From Corynebacterium deserti GIMN1.010 (GTDB taxonomy: Bacteria > Actinomycetota > Actinomycetes > Mycobacteriales > Mycobacteriaceae): a stretch of 64,000 nucleotides of DNA. Below the pieces are notes generated by a model, which saw only the letters and a program-made list of their open reading frames with translations, did not search any database and was not told where the DNA came from. The position numbers and the translations under genes were made by a program. Shown piece after piece: positions 1 through 8,080 of this stretch. Where the stretch lies: the NCBI RefSeq assembly GCF_001277995.1, contig NZ_CP009220.1, positions 868,001 through 932,000 on the forward strand. Direction: 5' to 3'. The stretch's first letter is position 1; each line of letters starts with the position of its first letter.

Positions 1-2
1 GC

Positions 3-2414
3 GGTGTCGACGGCCGAGTCCACGTTGTTCTGCCAGGTTCCCCGAACCGCGGCATGTTCGGTGGCGACGGCGCCTACGGCGAAGTCAAGGCAGCTTTCGA
101 CGCGATCCTCGCCAAGTGGGGATCTGAGACCGGCTGGCCACAGTTTGTCACCCTCGCCCAGGCTCGCATCGGCTGGGTTGCCGGCACCGGCCTCATGGGA
201 CGCAACGACGTGCTCATCCCTGCCGCTGAGAAGCTGGGCATCCACGTCTACACCCCAGAAGAGATCTCTTCTGAGCTTGTAGGCCTGGCATCCACAGAAT
301 CTCGCGCAAAGGCACTGGAAGCTCCAATCGACTACGACCTCACCGGTGGACTTTCCGGCGGCGTCTCCATCGCCGAGCTTGCAGCATCCCTGACCGCAGA
401 TGAGGCAGCAACCGCTGAGGCCAAGGCAGACACCATCAAGGCATTGCCTTCTCCAAAGCACCCAGAGCAAAAGGCAGGCGCTGTAGTCGGCGATGTCAAG
501 ACCGACCTCGACGATATGGTCGTCCTGGTTGGCGTCGGTGAGATCTCTTCATGGGGCTCCGGACGCACCCGCTTCGAGGCTGAGTACGGCATCCAGCGCG
601 ACGGCTCCGTCGAGCTCACCGCAGCTGGTGTCCTCGAACTCGCCTGGATGATGGGTCTGATCTCCTGGAACGAAGATCCAAAGCCAGCCTGGTACGACGC
701 TGATGGCACCGAGGTCCCTGAAGAAGAGATCTACGAGCGCTTCCGCGACGAAGTTGTCGCACGATGCGGTATCCGCGAGCTTGTCGACGACGCCTTCCTC
801 GTCGACGGCGGCTCCATCGACGCAGCTGAAGTCTTCCTCGATCGCGACATCTCCTTCACCGTCACCTCTGCTGAAGAAGCACAGGCGTATGTTGATGCTG
901 ACGCTACCGTTGAGGTTGAAGAAGCAGACGGTGAATGGATCGTGACCAAGAAGAAGGGCTCCACCTCCTTCGTGCCACGCAAGGCAACCCTGACCCGCTC
1001 TGTAGCAGGCCAGCTGCCAACCGACTTTGACCCAGCCAAGTGGGGCATCCCAGCGTCCATGCTGGATGCACTGGACAACATTGCAGCATGGAACCTGGTC
1101 ACCGCCGTGGACGCCTTCCTGTCCTCCGGCTTCAGCCCAGCAGAACTCCTGCAGTCCATCCACCCAGCTGATGTGTCCTCCACCCAGGGCACCGGCATCG
1201 GCGGCATGCAGTCCCTGCGCAAGCTCTTTGTCAACCGCTTCCTCGGCCAGGATCGTCCATCCGACATCCTCCAGGAAACCCTGCCAAACGTTGTGGCTGC
1301 ACACACCATGCAGTCCTACGTTGGTGGCTACGGTCAGATGATCCACCCAGTGGCTGCATGTGCAACCGCAGCGGTCTCCGTAGAAGAAGGCGTGGACAAG
1401 ATCCGCCTCAACAAGGCAGATTTCGTTGTCGCCGGTGGTATCGATGACATCCAGGTCGAGTCCCTGACCGGCTTCGGTGACATGAACGCGACCGCAGACA
1501 CCCAGGCAATGCTGGACAAGGGCATCGACCCACGCTTCATCTCCCGCGCAAACGATCGCCGTCGCGCAGGCTTCCTCGAAGCAGCAGGTGGCGGCACCGT
1601 CCTTTTGGCACGTGCATCCGTTGCTGCTGAACTGGGACTGCCCGTTCTCGCAGTTGTTGCACACGCACAGTCCTACGCCGACGGTGCTCACACCTCCATC
1701 CCAGCCCCAGGCTTGGGTGCACTGGGTGCAGCACGCGGTGGCACGAAGTCCGTCCTTGCACGCGAACTCAACAACCTGGGCCTCACCCCAGACGACGTTC
1801 GCGTTGTGTCCAAGCACGACACCTCCACCAACGCCAACGATCCAAACGAGTCCGAACTGCACAACCTGCTGTGGAAGACCATTGGACGCGAAGCCGACAA
1901 CCCAATGTTCATCGTCTCCCAGAAGTCTCTGACCGGACACTCAAAGGGTGGCGCAGCGCTCTTCCAAATCGGTGGACTTGTGTCCATCTTGGAAACCGGC
2001 AAGCTGCCACAAAACGCCTCCCTCGACTGTGTTGATCCAGAGATGGAAGCAAAGGGCGAGAACTTTGTCTGGCTGCGCAGCCCACTGGACCTCGGCGCAG
2101 GCTCCATCAAGGCCGGCGTATTGACCTCCCTCGGCTTCGGTCACGTGGCGGCAGTCGTAGTACTTGCAACCAGCGGCATCTTCGAGCAGGCAATGCGCAA
2201 CGCAGGCCTCGATGTCGAAGACTGGCGTGCACGCGCAACCCAGCGCTTGCGTGCCGGCGCTAACCGCCTCGAAGCAGGCATGGTTGGACGTGCACCACTG
2301 TTTGAGCAGATCGACGGACGTCGCCTGCCAGAACACGGCGCTCACCAAGCAGAAATCAACCTGCTTATCGACGCTGACGCTCGCCTCGGTGCTGACGGCA
2401 CCTACCAGGGCTAA
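3..2414 (+). CDS. fasB: Type I fatty acid synthase, C-terminal part (ketoreductase end and ketosynthase), 5' truncated by window
   Basis: The reading frame is open from base 3, and the start lies upstream of the window. The visible 803 codons are the end of a bacterial type I fatty acid synthase, the very large single-chain enzyme that makes fatty acids in the cytoplasm of corynebacteria. The first ~150 residues (G-rich GMFGGDGAYGE region) belong to the ketoreductase part; the rest is the beta-ketoacyl synthase. The condensing cysteine is seen in HPVAACATAA (Cys codon at 1359-1361), and the two histidines in VSKHDTSTNAND and SLTGHSKGG. C. glutamicum has two such genes, fasA and fasB. I choose fasB because the downstream neighbours (MetX-like enzyme, mycoredoxin, folA, thyA) match its remembered location. 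A strong terminator follows, so the gene ends its own transcript. Confidence 0.93.
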   Translation, partial: GVDGRVHVVLPGSPNRGMFGGDGAYGEVKAAFDAILAKWGSETGWPQFVTLAQARIGWVAGTGLMGRNDVLIPAAEKLGIHVYTPEEISSELVGLASTESRAKALEAPIDYDLTGGLSGGVSIAELAASLTADEAATAEAKADTIKALPSPKHPEQKAGAVVGDVKTDLDDMVVLVGVGEISSWGSGRTRFEAEYGIQRDGSVELTAAGVLELAWMMGLISWNEDPKPAWYDADGTEVPEEEIYERFRDEVVARCGIRELVDDAFLVDGGSIDAAEVFLDRDISFTVTSAEEAQAYVDADATVEVEEADGEWIVTKKKGSTSFVPRKATLTRSVAGQLPTDFDPAKWGIPASMLDALDNIAAWNLVTAVDAFLSSGFSPAELLQSIHPADVSSTQGTGIGGMQSLRKLFVNRFLGQDRPSDILQETLPNVVAAHTMQSYVGGYGQMIHPVAACATAAVSVEEGVDKIRLNKADFVVAGGIDDIQVESLTGFGDMNATADTQAMLDKGIDPRFISRANDRRRAGFLEAAGGGTVLLARASVAAELGLPVLAVVAHAQSYADGAHTSIPAPGLGALGAARGGTKSVLARELNNLGLTPDDVRVVSKHDTSTNANDPNESELHNLLWKTIGREADNPMFIVSQKSLTGHSKGGAALFQIGGLVSILETGKLPQNASLDCVDPEMEAKGENFVWLRSPLDLGAGSIKAGVLTSLGFGHVAAVVVLATSGIFEQAMRNAGLDVEDWRARATQRLRAGANRLEAGMVGRAPLFEQIDGRRLPEHGAHQAEINLLIDADARLGADGTYQG

Positions 2415-2430
2415 ACGTTAGATAGCTAAG

Positions 2431-2463
2431 AAAGCTGCATTCCCTGACGGGAATGCAGCTTTT
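2431..2463 (+). terminator. Rho-independent terminator after fasB
   Basis: A 14-bp perfect stem (AAAGCTGCATTCCC with its complement) and a 4-base loop TGAC are followed by TTT, 16 bases after the FAS stop codon. Confidence 0.9.
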
Positions 2464-2504
2464 GGTGTTCCTAGCGCAAATCGAAATCTCATGAGGCTTC
2501 TTAG

Positions 2505-2813
2505 GTTGGCTGCTCACAGAATCAGTCTCTCGTAGCAACAATCGAATCTGCGACCTCCGCAGCACAGGCATCCGGAAACGACGTAGAAGGAGACCCAACC
2601 TCCGCGTTCCAACTCTCCGTTGGCGAATGCTTGAACGACACCTGCGAAGAAGAAATCTCCGAAGTACCCATCGTCTACTGCGCCGAACCTCACGACAACG
2701 AGATCTACTACCTCTACGACATCGAAGACGACGACTTCCCAACCGACATCACCACCACAGGCTGCGAAGGCTGCCTTCCAACATTCGAAAGCTGCGTTGG
2801 TGCAGCATATTAA
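2505..2813 (+). pseudogene. Truncated septum-formation-domain lipoprotein remnant
   Basis: After an in-frame TAG at 2502-2504 the frame is open for 102 codons and begins VGCSQNQS, which looks like the end of a lipobox. The signal peptide and start are missing. The middle reads FQLSVGECLNDT, then VPIVYCAEPHDNEIYYLYD and a GCEGCLPTFESCVGAAY end. These are the conserved cysteines and the CAEPHDNE box of the actinobacterial septum-formation (Septum_form) domain. Intact relatives continue well past the VGAAY motif, but here a TAA stops it. A further short stretch (2825-2870) in another frame reads YGAYPMTGTAAGT, compatible with more of the lost C-terminus. A TTG at 2631 could in principle start a 60-residue peptide, but no Shine-Dalgarno precedes it. 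I read this as a dead gene with both ends damaged. Confidence 0.6.
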
Positions 2814-2956
2814 ACCTCCATCTATGGGGCGTACCCAATGACCGGAACCGCAGCAGGCACCGCACAGTAGATTTTGGAAAGGAAATTCTGAGCTGCCAAA
2901 ATTAGTAGAAGACTTCACCACAGAAGCGCGGCATATTACAGATCCCATGATTGCCA

Positions 2957-3187
2957 ATGCATAAGCGTTGCGGCATCATCGACAGCGATCCCTCGGGTGA
3001 AGAATCCTTGAATTCGGCAGCCTCAAAATTCTTTGGTGAAAGGTTGGTTGGACTCCACGGCGGTCAATGGAAGATCATGGCTGGCGAAAGAACCGAGAAC
3101 CTCTAAATCTCACTTGTCTTCTACGTGGACTTCGGAGAAGAGGGGAGGAACACTCCCATTTGGGACCATCATTTATTTCTCAGATAG
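2957..3187 (+). pseudogene. Possible gene remnant with internal stop, family not recognised
   Basis: One frame reads protein-like from ATG 2957 (MHKRCGIIDSDPSGEES, then KFFGERLVGLHGGQWKIMAGE), meets TAA at 3104-3106, and stays protein-like to TAG 3185-3187 (ISLVFYVDFGEEGRNTPIW). There is no clear Shine-Dalgarno sequence and I do not recognise the family. The regular hydrophobic/charged composition on both sides of the stop is the only argument for former coding. The rest of 2815-3229 shows nothing else I can support. It lies in a patch with three other broken genes. Confidence 0.28.
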
Positions 3188-3229
3188 TCAGAATCCCGCT
3201 GGGCTGAAAATACTCTTTGACACCAGTGT

Positions 3230-4279
3230 TTAGCTCTCGAACAGCTCTTTTAGATTCTTGTCGATCTGCGGCATGTAATTCTCAGAGAGGTTAAACAATC
3301 CGAGGTGTCCGGCGATATCGTCGATCACTCGAAGCTCGCTGCCTGGGATGAGTGCTTGCTCTGCGGCGCAGTCACGGACAGGGAAGAACATGTCCTCGCT
3401 GATTGGCATAACGAAAGTCTTAGCCTTCACTCGGCCAAGAGCCGCTGCCAAGTCGCCGCCGGTGTGGCGAGAGACATCGCCACGCTGCCACTTCCAAGCG
3501 TTGTTGAGCAAGGTATTAGGATCCATGGACATGAACAGCGGATCCAGGAAGTCCGCGAGCACTGACTCCTTACTTTCAAGTCCCAGGCGACGCCATGCCT
3601 CCTGCTTCCAGAACTCTGTGGAAAATCCCATGGCAGCCCAAAGATGCGATTGACGGCGAAGTCCATCAGCTACCTCTTCATGGGAGGAGTATTCGCCACC
3701 ATTAAACCCTGGATCGGCCTCAATGGCCTCATTAAGAGTCAGAGTGAATATGAAATCATGAGGAGTGTTCTTCGCGGTCCCCGCGATCGGAGCTGCTCGA
3801 TGAACTTGGTCCGGGAAGCGAACAATCCACTCATAGGTCTGCTGCGCACCCATCGAACCACCAACGACGGCGAAGAGCTCGGTGATACCAAACTCTTGGC
3901 GCAGGAGCCTGTCCTGAGCAACGACATCATCACCAATGCGAACATTCGGGAACTTAGACATCGAGATGCTGTCATCAGTTGTGTTAGCAGGGGAGACCGA
4001 CAAACCATTACCGATTTGGTTGATGGAGATGATGAAGTACTTTGATGGATCCAGCGCATGATCAGTGCCGATGTACTGCTGGAACCAGGTCTGGTGAGTT
4101 CCGGAGTACCACGTTGGAATGAGGATGGCGTTGGACTTGTCCTCGTTGAGCGTTCCAGCTGTAGCGTAAGCCAACCAGCAATCCTCGATCACACCTCCTT
4201 CTTCGAGTTCGAGCCGGCCAATGGAAGCAGTTTCGTATGGGCCTTGGACCTCTGCGGTGTAAAAACTATTGTCGAGCAT
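3230..4279 (-). CDS. MetX-like alpha/beta-hydrolase fold acyltransferase (homoserine O-acetyltransferase family)
   Basis: A 349-residue cytoplasmic protein of the homoserine/serine O-acetyltransferase family. The fold is that of alpha/beta hydrolases: nucleophile elbow VVGGSMGAQQT with Ser142, an acid in PISEDMFF near residue 298, and the final His in DIAGHLGLF near residue 327. True MetX enzymes normally have GGSMGG at the elbow; here the residue after GGSMG is Ala, and key substrate-arginine surroundings are not obvious, so the acyl acceptor may not be homoserine. The ATG is preceded by AGGAG seven bases upstream. It stands alone on the minus strand inside a decayed patch and is the only gene there that looks intact. 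It resembles the C. glutamicum gene I remember as cg0961. Confidence 0.8.
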   Translation of the reverse strand: MLDNSFYTAEVQGPYETASIGRLELEEGGVIEDCWLAYATAGTLNEDKSNAILIPTWYSGTHQTWFQQYIGTDHALDPSKYFIISINQIGNGLSVSPANTTDDSISMSKFPNVRIGDDVVAQDRLLRQEFGITELFAVVGGSMGAQQTYEWIVRFPDQVHRAAPIAGTAKNTPHDFIFTLTLNEAIEADPGFNGGEYSSHEEVADGLRRQSHLWAAMGFSTEFWKQEAWRRLGLESKESVLADFLDPLFMSMDPNTLLNNAWKWQRGDVSRHTGGDLAAALGRVKAKTFVMPISEDMFFPVRDCAAEQALIPGSELRVIDDIAGHLGLFNLSENYMPQIDKNLKELFES

Positions 4280-4390
4280 GAGAACTCCTAACAGTATGGG
4301 GTATAGGTCACAATATGCGACAAAGTTAATCTACATAACACTTCTTAGTTGATCAATGGCTCCTTGTTCTTAACAGTTGCATCCTTTGAT

Positions 4391-4734
4391 TCATTGATCG
4401 TAAAAATCTCCATCCAGTGCGGGTCGGTAGCTTTCGAGGTTGCATTCCGAGTTGGTGAAATCGGCTCCGTAAGAGTGGCAGGTGGGCTGTTGGAAAAGGG
4501 GTTCATCATCGGTAAGTCCGAGTTTGCGGGATTCGGAAATGATGCTTTTGATTCTTAGGGAATCGGAACCGCTCGAACCTGAAGCGTTTGATCCGAGCGT
4601 GGCAGAGCCAATCGCTGAAGAAGCTTGCACCTTGTTTAGTTCGTGATGCGGCTGTCGATTCGAAGGGGGATAAACAAAGTGGTGGCGAAGATGCATGCGA
4701 TTGGGGCAATTTTCCTGTTGAAATGAAACTTCAT
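4391..4734 (-). pseudogene. Frameshifted gene for a small secreted protein
   Basis: On the minus strand ATG 4734 opens a signal-peptide-like start (MKFHFNRKIAPIACIFATTL: basic N-terminus, then a hydrophobic run) that ends at TAA 4636-4638 after 32 residues. The neighbouring frame, open from further upstream to TAG at 4391, takes over without a gap. It reads like a mature secreted domain (SGSDSLRIKSIISESRKLGL, then LTDDEPLFQQPTCHSYGADF and a two-cysteine end). One frameshift near 4640 would join a signal peptide to a ~90-residue cysteine-containing domain. I do not recognise the domain. The frameshift could be a sequencing error, but the neighbouring remnants make real decay likelier. Confidence 0.42.
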
Positions 4735-4890
4735 GGAGAGGTCTTACGTTCGTCTTAACTGAGGCCAATATTGCGGGACGATTACGCTAGGATCCAGCCA
4801 CCGCCGACATGGTTAAATGCAAACTCCAGCTTCGTAGCGATAGGTCTAAGTAAGAAATCTGAGTTAGATTGTGGTGATCAGAGACCGTTT

Positions 4891-5193
4891 TTAGCCTTGG
4901 AATACTGCACCCACTTGTTTTCCCCGGTCGTTTTTGAATAAAAGGTAATTAGTATTTTCATCTGGCCAAGCTTCTAGCAATGGTGTGTCATCGACGTCTA
5001 ATTTTTCCATCGCATAGTCGCTGGGTGTGTACGGGAAGATAATGGCAAACTCAATCCAGTTATCACTGTATAGACCAGCGAGGTCAACTTGTGTTGTCTC
5101 AGCCTTGAGGGCACTGAGCTGGCCGCGGAGTTAATTATCTGATCCACCTGCGGTGAGGGTTAGCTCTGCACAGATTGAAGTACTTTTCAGACG
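4891..5193 (-). pseudogene. Lipoprotein-like or secreted protein remnant with nonsense codon
   Basis: The minus strand carries a protein-like frame from about 5193 to TAA 4891-4893, interrupted by TAA at 5131-5133. Before the stop it reads ICAELTLTAGGSDN; after it, QLSALKAETTQVDLAGLYSD, then WIEFAIIFPYTPSDYAMEKL and a KNDRGKQVGAVFQG end. The amino-acid character is continuous across the stop, so a CAA-to-TAA change is the simplest explanation. No start codon or ribosome binding site remains upstream, since an in-frame TAG lies at 5194-5196. The pattern, with a possible acylated cysteine and soluble domain, resembles small corynebacterial lipoproteins, but I cannot name the family. Confidence 0.45.
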
Positions 5194-5220
5194 CTAGGAC
5201 ATGGCTTTAGGAATACTGAA

Positions 5221-5256
5221 ACCCCCAACACGGTGCAGAAACAGCATGTTGGGGGT
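5221..5256 (-). terminator. Terminator downstream of tRNA-Arg
   Basis: A 10-bp perfect stem ACCCCCAACA/TGTTGGGGGT with a 16-base loop lies 11 bases beyond the 3' end of the tRNA gene. On the minus strand it is followed by TTT. Confidence 0.75.
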
Positions 5257-5266
5257 ATCCATTTTG

Positions 5267-5339
5267 TGCCCTGGAGAGGAATCGAACCTCCGACACCGGC
5301 TTTAGGAGAGCCGTGCTCTATCCACTGAGCTACCAAGGC
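5267..5339 (-). tRNA. tRNA-Arg (anticodon CCU, reads AGG)
   Basis: Read on the minus strand the 73 bases fold as a cloverleaf. The acceptor stem GCCTTGG pairs with CCAGGGC (one G-U), followed by discriminator A. The D-arm contains GCTCAGTGGATAGAGC, the anticodon stem CGGCT/AGCCG encloses loop CTCCTAA, and the T-arm has GGTTCGATTCC. CCA is not encoded. It lies at the border between the decayed patch and conserved genes. Confidence 0.96.
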
Positions 5340-5456
5340 GTACCGAACTAGATTACAACACCATTAGTCCATGAGGGAAAAGGGGTGGGCTTTAAAATTG
5401 GGGGGAGGTGCCAAAGGTATGCTGGAGGAAAATACCCCTTCCACTAAGGAGTGGCA

Positions 5457-5726
5457 ATGTCCGAGGTTAAGCCTTCATTTCATGATGTGCAGCGTCGTTC
5501 GATTGTGGTTCGCCAGATTACGAAAGATGGCGTTCCGGTGCTGGCGATCGAGGAAGTATATGACGATGGGTCGTCGCGCCGTCTGATGCTGCTCAACAAG
5601 TATGACGCAAAACAGTTGAGTGCTGCGTGTGATCGCTACCTGCAGGAAACCTTCGCGGCGACGTTTGCCGGTGTGAACACTGACTTGTCGCCGGAAGACA
5701 TGGCGAAACTTTTTGGTGACGATTAA
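5457..5726 (+). CDS. Conserved small actinobacterial protein of unknown function
   Basis: An 89-residue soluble, acidic-ended protein with no cysteine pairs, signal or membrane segment. ATG 5457 is chosen over an in-frame GTG at 5451 because AAGGAG (5446-5451) sits five bases before it. The sequence alternates beta-like stretches (RRSIVVRQITKDGVPVLAIE) with a helical end (YDAKQLSAACDRYLQETFAA). I recognise no family and assign no function. It is expressed away from tRNA-Arg and converges on the mycoredoxin gene. Confidence 0.75.
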   Translation: MSEVKPSFHDVQRRSIVVRQITKDGVPVLAIEEVYDDGSSRRLMLLNKYDAKQLSAACDRYLQETFAATFAGVNTDLSPEDMAKLFGDD

Positions 5727-5741
5727 GTCGTTTGTGTCGAG

Positions 5742-5978
5742 TTAAAGAGTTTCCAGTTTGGCGATAACTTCCGCAGCTGGGGGATTAGTTGTGTGGGTTC
5801 CATCGGAGTAGCGCACGGTTGGGACGATGCGGTTGCCGTCGTTGACTGATTTAACCCACTCGCCGGCTTCCTCATCGTGGTCGACGTCGATGAGGTCGTA
5901 GTCTTGGCCTTCGAGTCCTTTGAGGAGGGATCGGCAGTAGGGGCACCAGTCGGTGGCGTAAATGGTTACGTTGCTCAT
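5742..5978 (-). CDS. mrx1: Mycoredoxin 1 (glutaredoxin-like, mycothiol-dependent)
   Basis: A 78-residue thioredoxin-fold protein with the redox motif CPYC at residues 12-15 directly after the first strand, and a TVRYSDGTHTTNPP segment containing the expected beta-turn before the last helix. Mycoredoxin 1 reduces protein-mycothiol mixed disulfides and regenerates arsenate reductase in actinobacteria, which use mycothiol instead of glutathione. The characterised C. glutamicum enzyme comes from the corresponding locus, by memory NCgl0808. It follows folA by 12 bases on the same strand, so it is probably cotranscribed with thyA-folA. Length is typical for the family. Confidence 0.9.
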   Translation of the reverse strand: MSNVTIYATDWCPYCRSLLKGLEGQDYDLIDVDHDEEAGEWVKSVNDGNRIVPTVRYSDGTHTTNPPAAEVIAKLETL

Positions 5979-5990
5979 GTTGTTTGCTCC

Positions 5991-6449
5991 TTAAACCTTG
6001 GTGTAGCGCTGGAACTTGTAACGATACTCGCCTGAGGTAAACCACTCGGATTCGTTATCGAGGTTGAAGTTCGCCGGGATTTTGGGTGCGTAGACGGGAG
6101 TGGAAACATCGAAGGTGGCGTCGATAAGCGTTATTTCTAAGACGTCGGCGCTGCCGACGGTGGCTTTGTAGACCTCGCCACCTCCCATTATCCAGCCGGA
6201 TTCCGGTATGTCGGTGACAACTGTGGCGCCGGTGGACCACTCGCCGGGTTCGCGGGAGGAGAGGATGTAGTTCTCGCGACCGGGGAGGGGTTTGAAGGGG
6301 AGCGATTCCCAAGTGCGACGGCCCATGATGACGGGTTGACCCATGGTGGTTTCTTTGAAGTGTTTGAGGTCTTCAGGGATGTGCCAGGGCATGTCGGTGC
6401 CGTCGCCGATGACGCCGTTTAAGGCTTGCGCCCAAATCGCTCCGATCAT
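5991..6449 (-). CDS. folA: Dihydrofolate reductase
   Basis: A 152-residue enzyme that reduces dihydrofolate to tetrahydrofolate with NADPH. Family marks are the N-terminal [14 protein letters not shown] strand, [12 protein letters not shown] carrying the substrate-binding acidic residue, GRRTWESLP for NADPH binding, and IMGGGEVYK near the C-terminus. Its ATG overlaps the thyA stop codon (ATGA), so the two are translationally coupled. This is functionally sensible because ThyA consumes methylene-THF and produces the dihydrofolate that FolA recycles. Confidence 0.97.
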   Translation of the reverse strand: MIGAIWAQALNGVIGDGTDMPWHIPEDLKHFKETTMGQPVIMGRRTWESLPFKPLPGRENYILSSREPGEWSTGATVVTDIPESGWIMGGGEVYKATVGSADVLEITLIDATFDVSTPVYAPKIPANFNLDNESEWFTSGEYRYKFQRYTKV

Positions 6450-7246
6450 ACGGAAACCTTGCCGCGGATAAGTGGGTGAGGATCGTAGCCTGAAACGGCG
6501 ATGTCGTCGAAGGTGTAGTCAAAGATGGACGCTGCTTTGTTGATCTCCAGGGTGGGGTAATGGCGTGCGTCGCGGGACAGCTGCTCGGCAACCTGCTCTT
6601 GGTGGTTGTCGTAGATATGGCAGTCACCGCCGGTCCAGATGAATTCGCCGACATCGAGGCCTGCTTGCTGGGCAAACATGTGCGTGAGCAGTGCGTAGGA
6701 TGCGATGTTAAAAGGCACGCCTAAGAACATGTCCGCGGAACGTTGGTAGAGCTGGCAGGACAGCTTGCCGTCTGCGACATACAGCTGGAAAAGCAGGTGG
6801 CATGGTGGAAGAGCCATGTTTTCAAGCTCAGAAACATTCCACGCGGAGACAATGTTGCGGCGGGAATTTGGGTTAGACATCAAGGTATCCAAAGCGCCCT
6901 GGATCTGGTCGATGTGGCGACCATCCGGGGTTGGCCAGGAACGCCATTGTACGCCGTACACAGGGCCGAGTTCGCCGTCTTCATTTGCCCATTCATTCCA
7001 AATTCGGATGTTGTTGTCCTGCAGCCACTTCACGTTAGAATCGCCACGCAGGAACCACAACAGCTCACCGACCACCGAGTGGAAATGCACTTTCTTGGTG
7101 GTCAGGAGGGGGAAACCTTCATTGAGGTCGAAGCGGATTTGTTGTCCGAACAGGGAAGTGGTGCCGGTGCCGGTGCGGTCATCCTTGTGGGATCCTTCCG
7201 CAACGATTTTCCGCAGAAGATCCTCATATGGCGTTGCAACAGTCAT
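6446..7246 (-). CDS. thyA: Thymidylate synthase (ThyA type)
   Basis: A 266-residue enzyme, close to the usual ~264, that methylates dUMP to dTMP using methylene-tetrahydrofolate. The active cysteine is in [14 protein letters not shown], the arginines of the phosphate site in [15 protein letters not shown], and [12 protein letters not shown] lies near the N-terminus. I take ATG 7246 ([11 protein letters not shown]); another ATG at 7255 would add three residues, and neither has a clear Shine-Dalgarno. First gene of thyA-folA-mrx1. Confidence 0.96.
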   Translation of the reverse strand: MTVATPYEDLLRKIVAEGSHKDDRTGTGTTSLFGQQIRFDLNEGFPLLTTKKVHFHSVVGELLWFLRGDSNVKWLQDNNIRIWNEWANEDGELGPVYGVQWRSWPTPDGRHIDQIQGALDTLMSNPNSRRNIVSAWNVSELENMALPPCHLLFQLYVADGKLSCQLYQRSADMFLGVPFNIASYALLTHMFAQQAGLDVGEFIWTGGDCHIYDNHQEQVAEQLSRDARHYPTLEINKAASIFDYTFDDIAVSGYDPHPLIRGKVSV

Positions 7247-7287
7247 GGGCACCATCTTATGTTCTGGGCACCGGCATCGCTAATGGG

Positions 7288-8046
7288 CTAGTAAGTGCCG
7301 TTTTCCTTGTAGAACTTGGCGCACATTTCAAGGATGCCGTCGGCAAGCTCGGGGCGGCAGATGAGCACGTCTGGAAGGTAGGTGTCCTTGTTGTTGTAGG
7401 TCAGTGGGGAGCCGTCAAGGCGGGAGCAGTGCAGGCCAGCTGCCATGCAGACACCAACTGGTGCTGCTGAATCCCACTCGTATTGGCCACCTGCGTGGAT
7501 GTAGGCGTCGTAGTCGCCGAGCAGTACGTGCATTGCTTTCGCGCCTGCGGAGCCGAGCGCTTCGGTTTTGAATCCGAGCTCATCTGCGCAGTGCAGGGCA
7601 ACCTTTGGCGGGCGGTTGTGGGAGATAGCCACAACCTTGGAGTACGGTCCGGTCACGGCACGCGCATCGGCGGAGTGGAACACCACGCCTAAGTCAGGGA
7701 GACCAACGGCGGCGTGGGTGGGAATACCGTTTTCTACAAGAGCGATGTGGACGGCCCAATCCTGGCGGCCAGTAGCAAATTCTTTGGTGCCGTCCAGTGG
7801 ATCAATGATCCATACGCGATCTTTGGAAAGGCGCTCAGGGTTGTCAGCAGCCTCCTCAGAAAGGAAGCCGTCATTGGGGCGGTGCTGCTCGAGTACGCGA
7901 GCAATCCAGTTCTGGGCGAGTTCGTCGCCAGCATCACCGAGATTACGACCCCTTAAGACTCCAACATTTCGGACACCTTTAAGGATTTCACCGGTGCCTT
8001 GGGCGAGACGATGGGCGAGGATCGAATCATCAAATTGAGCAGTCAT
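7288..8046 (-). CDS. cysQ: 3'(2'),5'-bisphosphate nucleotidase / inositol monophosphatase family (CysQ)
   Basis: A 252-residue metal-dependent phosphatase of the IMPase superfamily. The metal-binding DPLDGTKEF motif is at residues 82-90, the upstream acidic LSEE at 63-66, and WDSAAPVGVCMAAGL is the second metal motif. CysQ enzymes remove the 3'-phosphate from PAP/PAPS formed in sulfate assimilation; some actinobacterial members also act on inositol phosphates or fructose bisphosphate, so the physiological substrate is inferred. It is upstream of thyA on the same strand (41-base gap) and divergent from lhr with only 34 bases between start codons. Confidence 0.88.
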   Translation of the reverse strand: MTAQFDDSILAHRLAQGTGEILKGVRNVGVLRGRNLGDAGDELAQNWIARVLEQHRPNDGFLSEEAADNPERLSKDRVWIIDPLDGTKEFATGRQDWAVHIALVENGIPTHAAVGLPDLGVVFHSADARAVTGPYSKVVAISHNRPPKVALHCADELGFKTEALGSAGAKAMHVLLGDYDAYIHAGGQYEWDSAAPVGVCMAAGLHCSRLDGSPLTYNNKDTYLPDVLICRPELADGILEMCAKFYKENGTY

Positions 8047-8080
8047 GTTCCCAATTCTAGATCTTTGGTTACATTAGGGC

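Noticed and set aside
549..1940. 463-codon open frame on the minus strand inside fasB
   Set aside because: It is antisense to the conserved ketosynthase, has a biased composition (very high Cys, Val, Gly) typical of a shadow frame, and matches no family.
2490..5339. Genomic island integrated at tRNA-Arg(CCU)
   Set aside because: No integrase gene or duplicated tRNA 3' end was found in the patch, and the tRNA lies at its edge with its own terminator.
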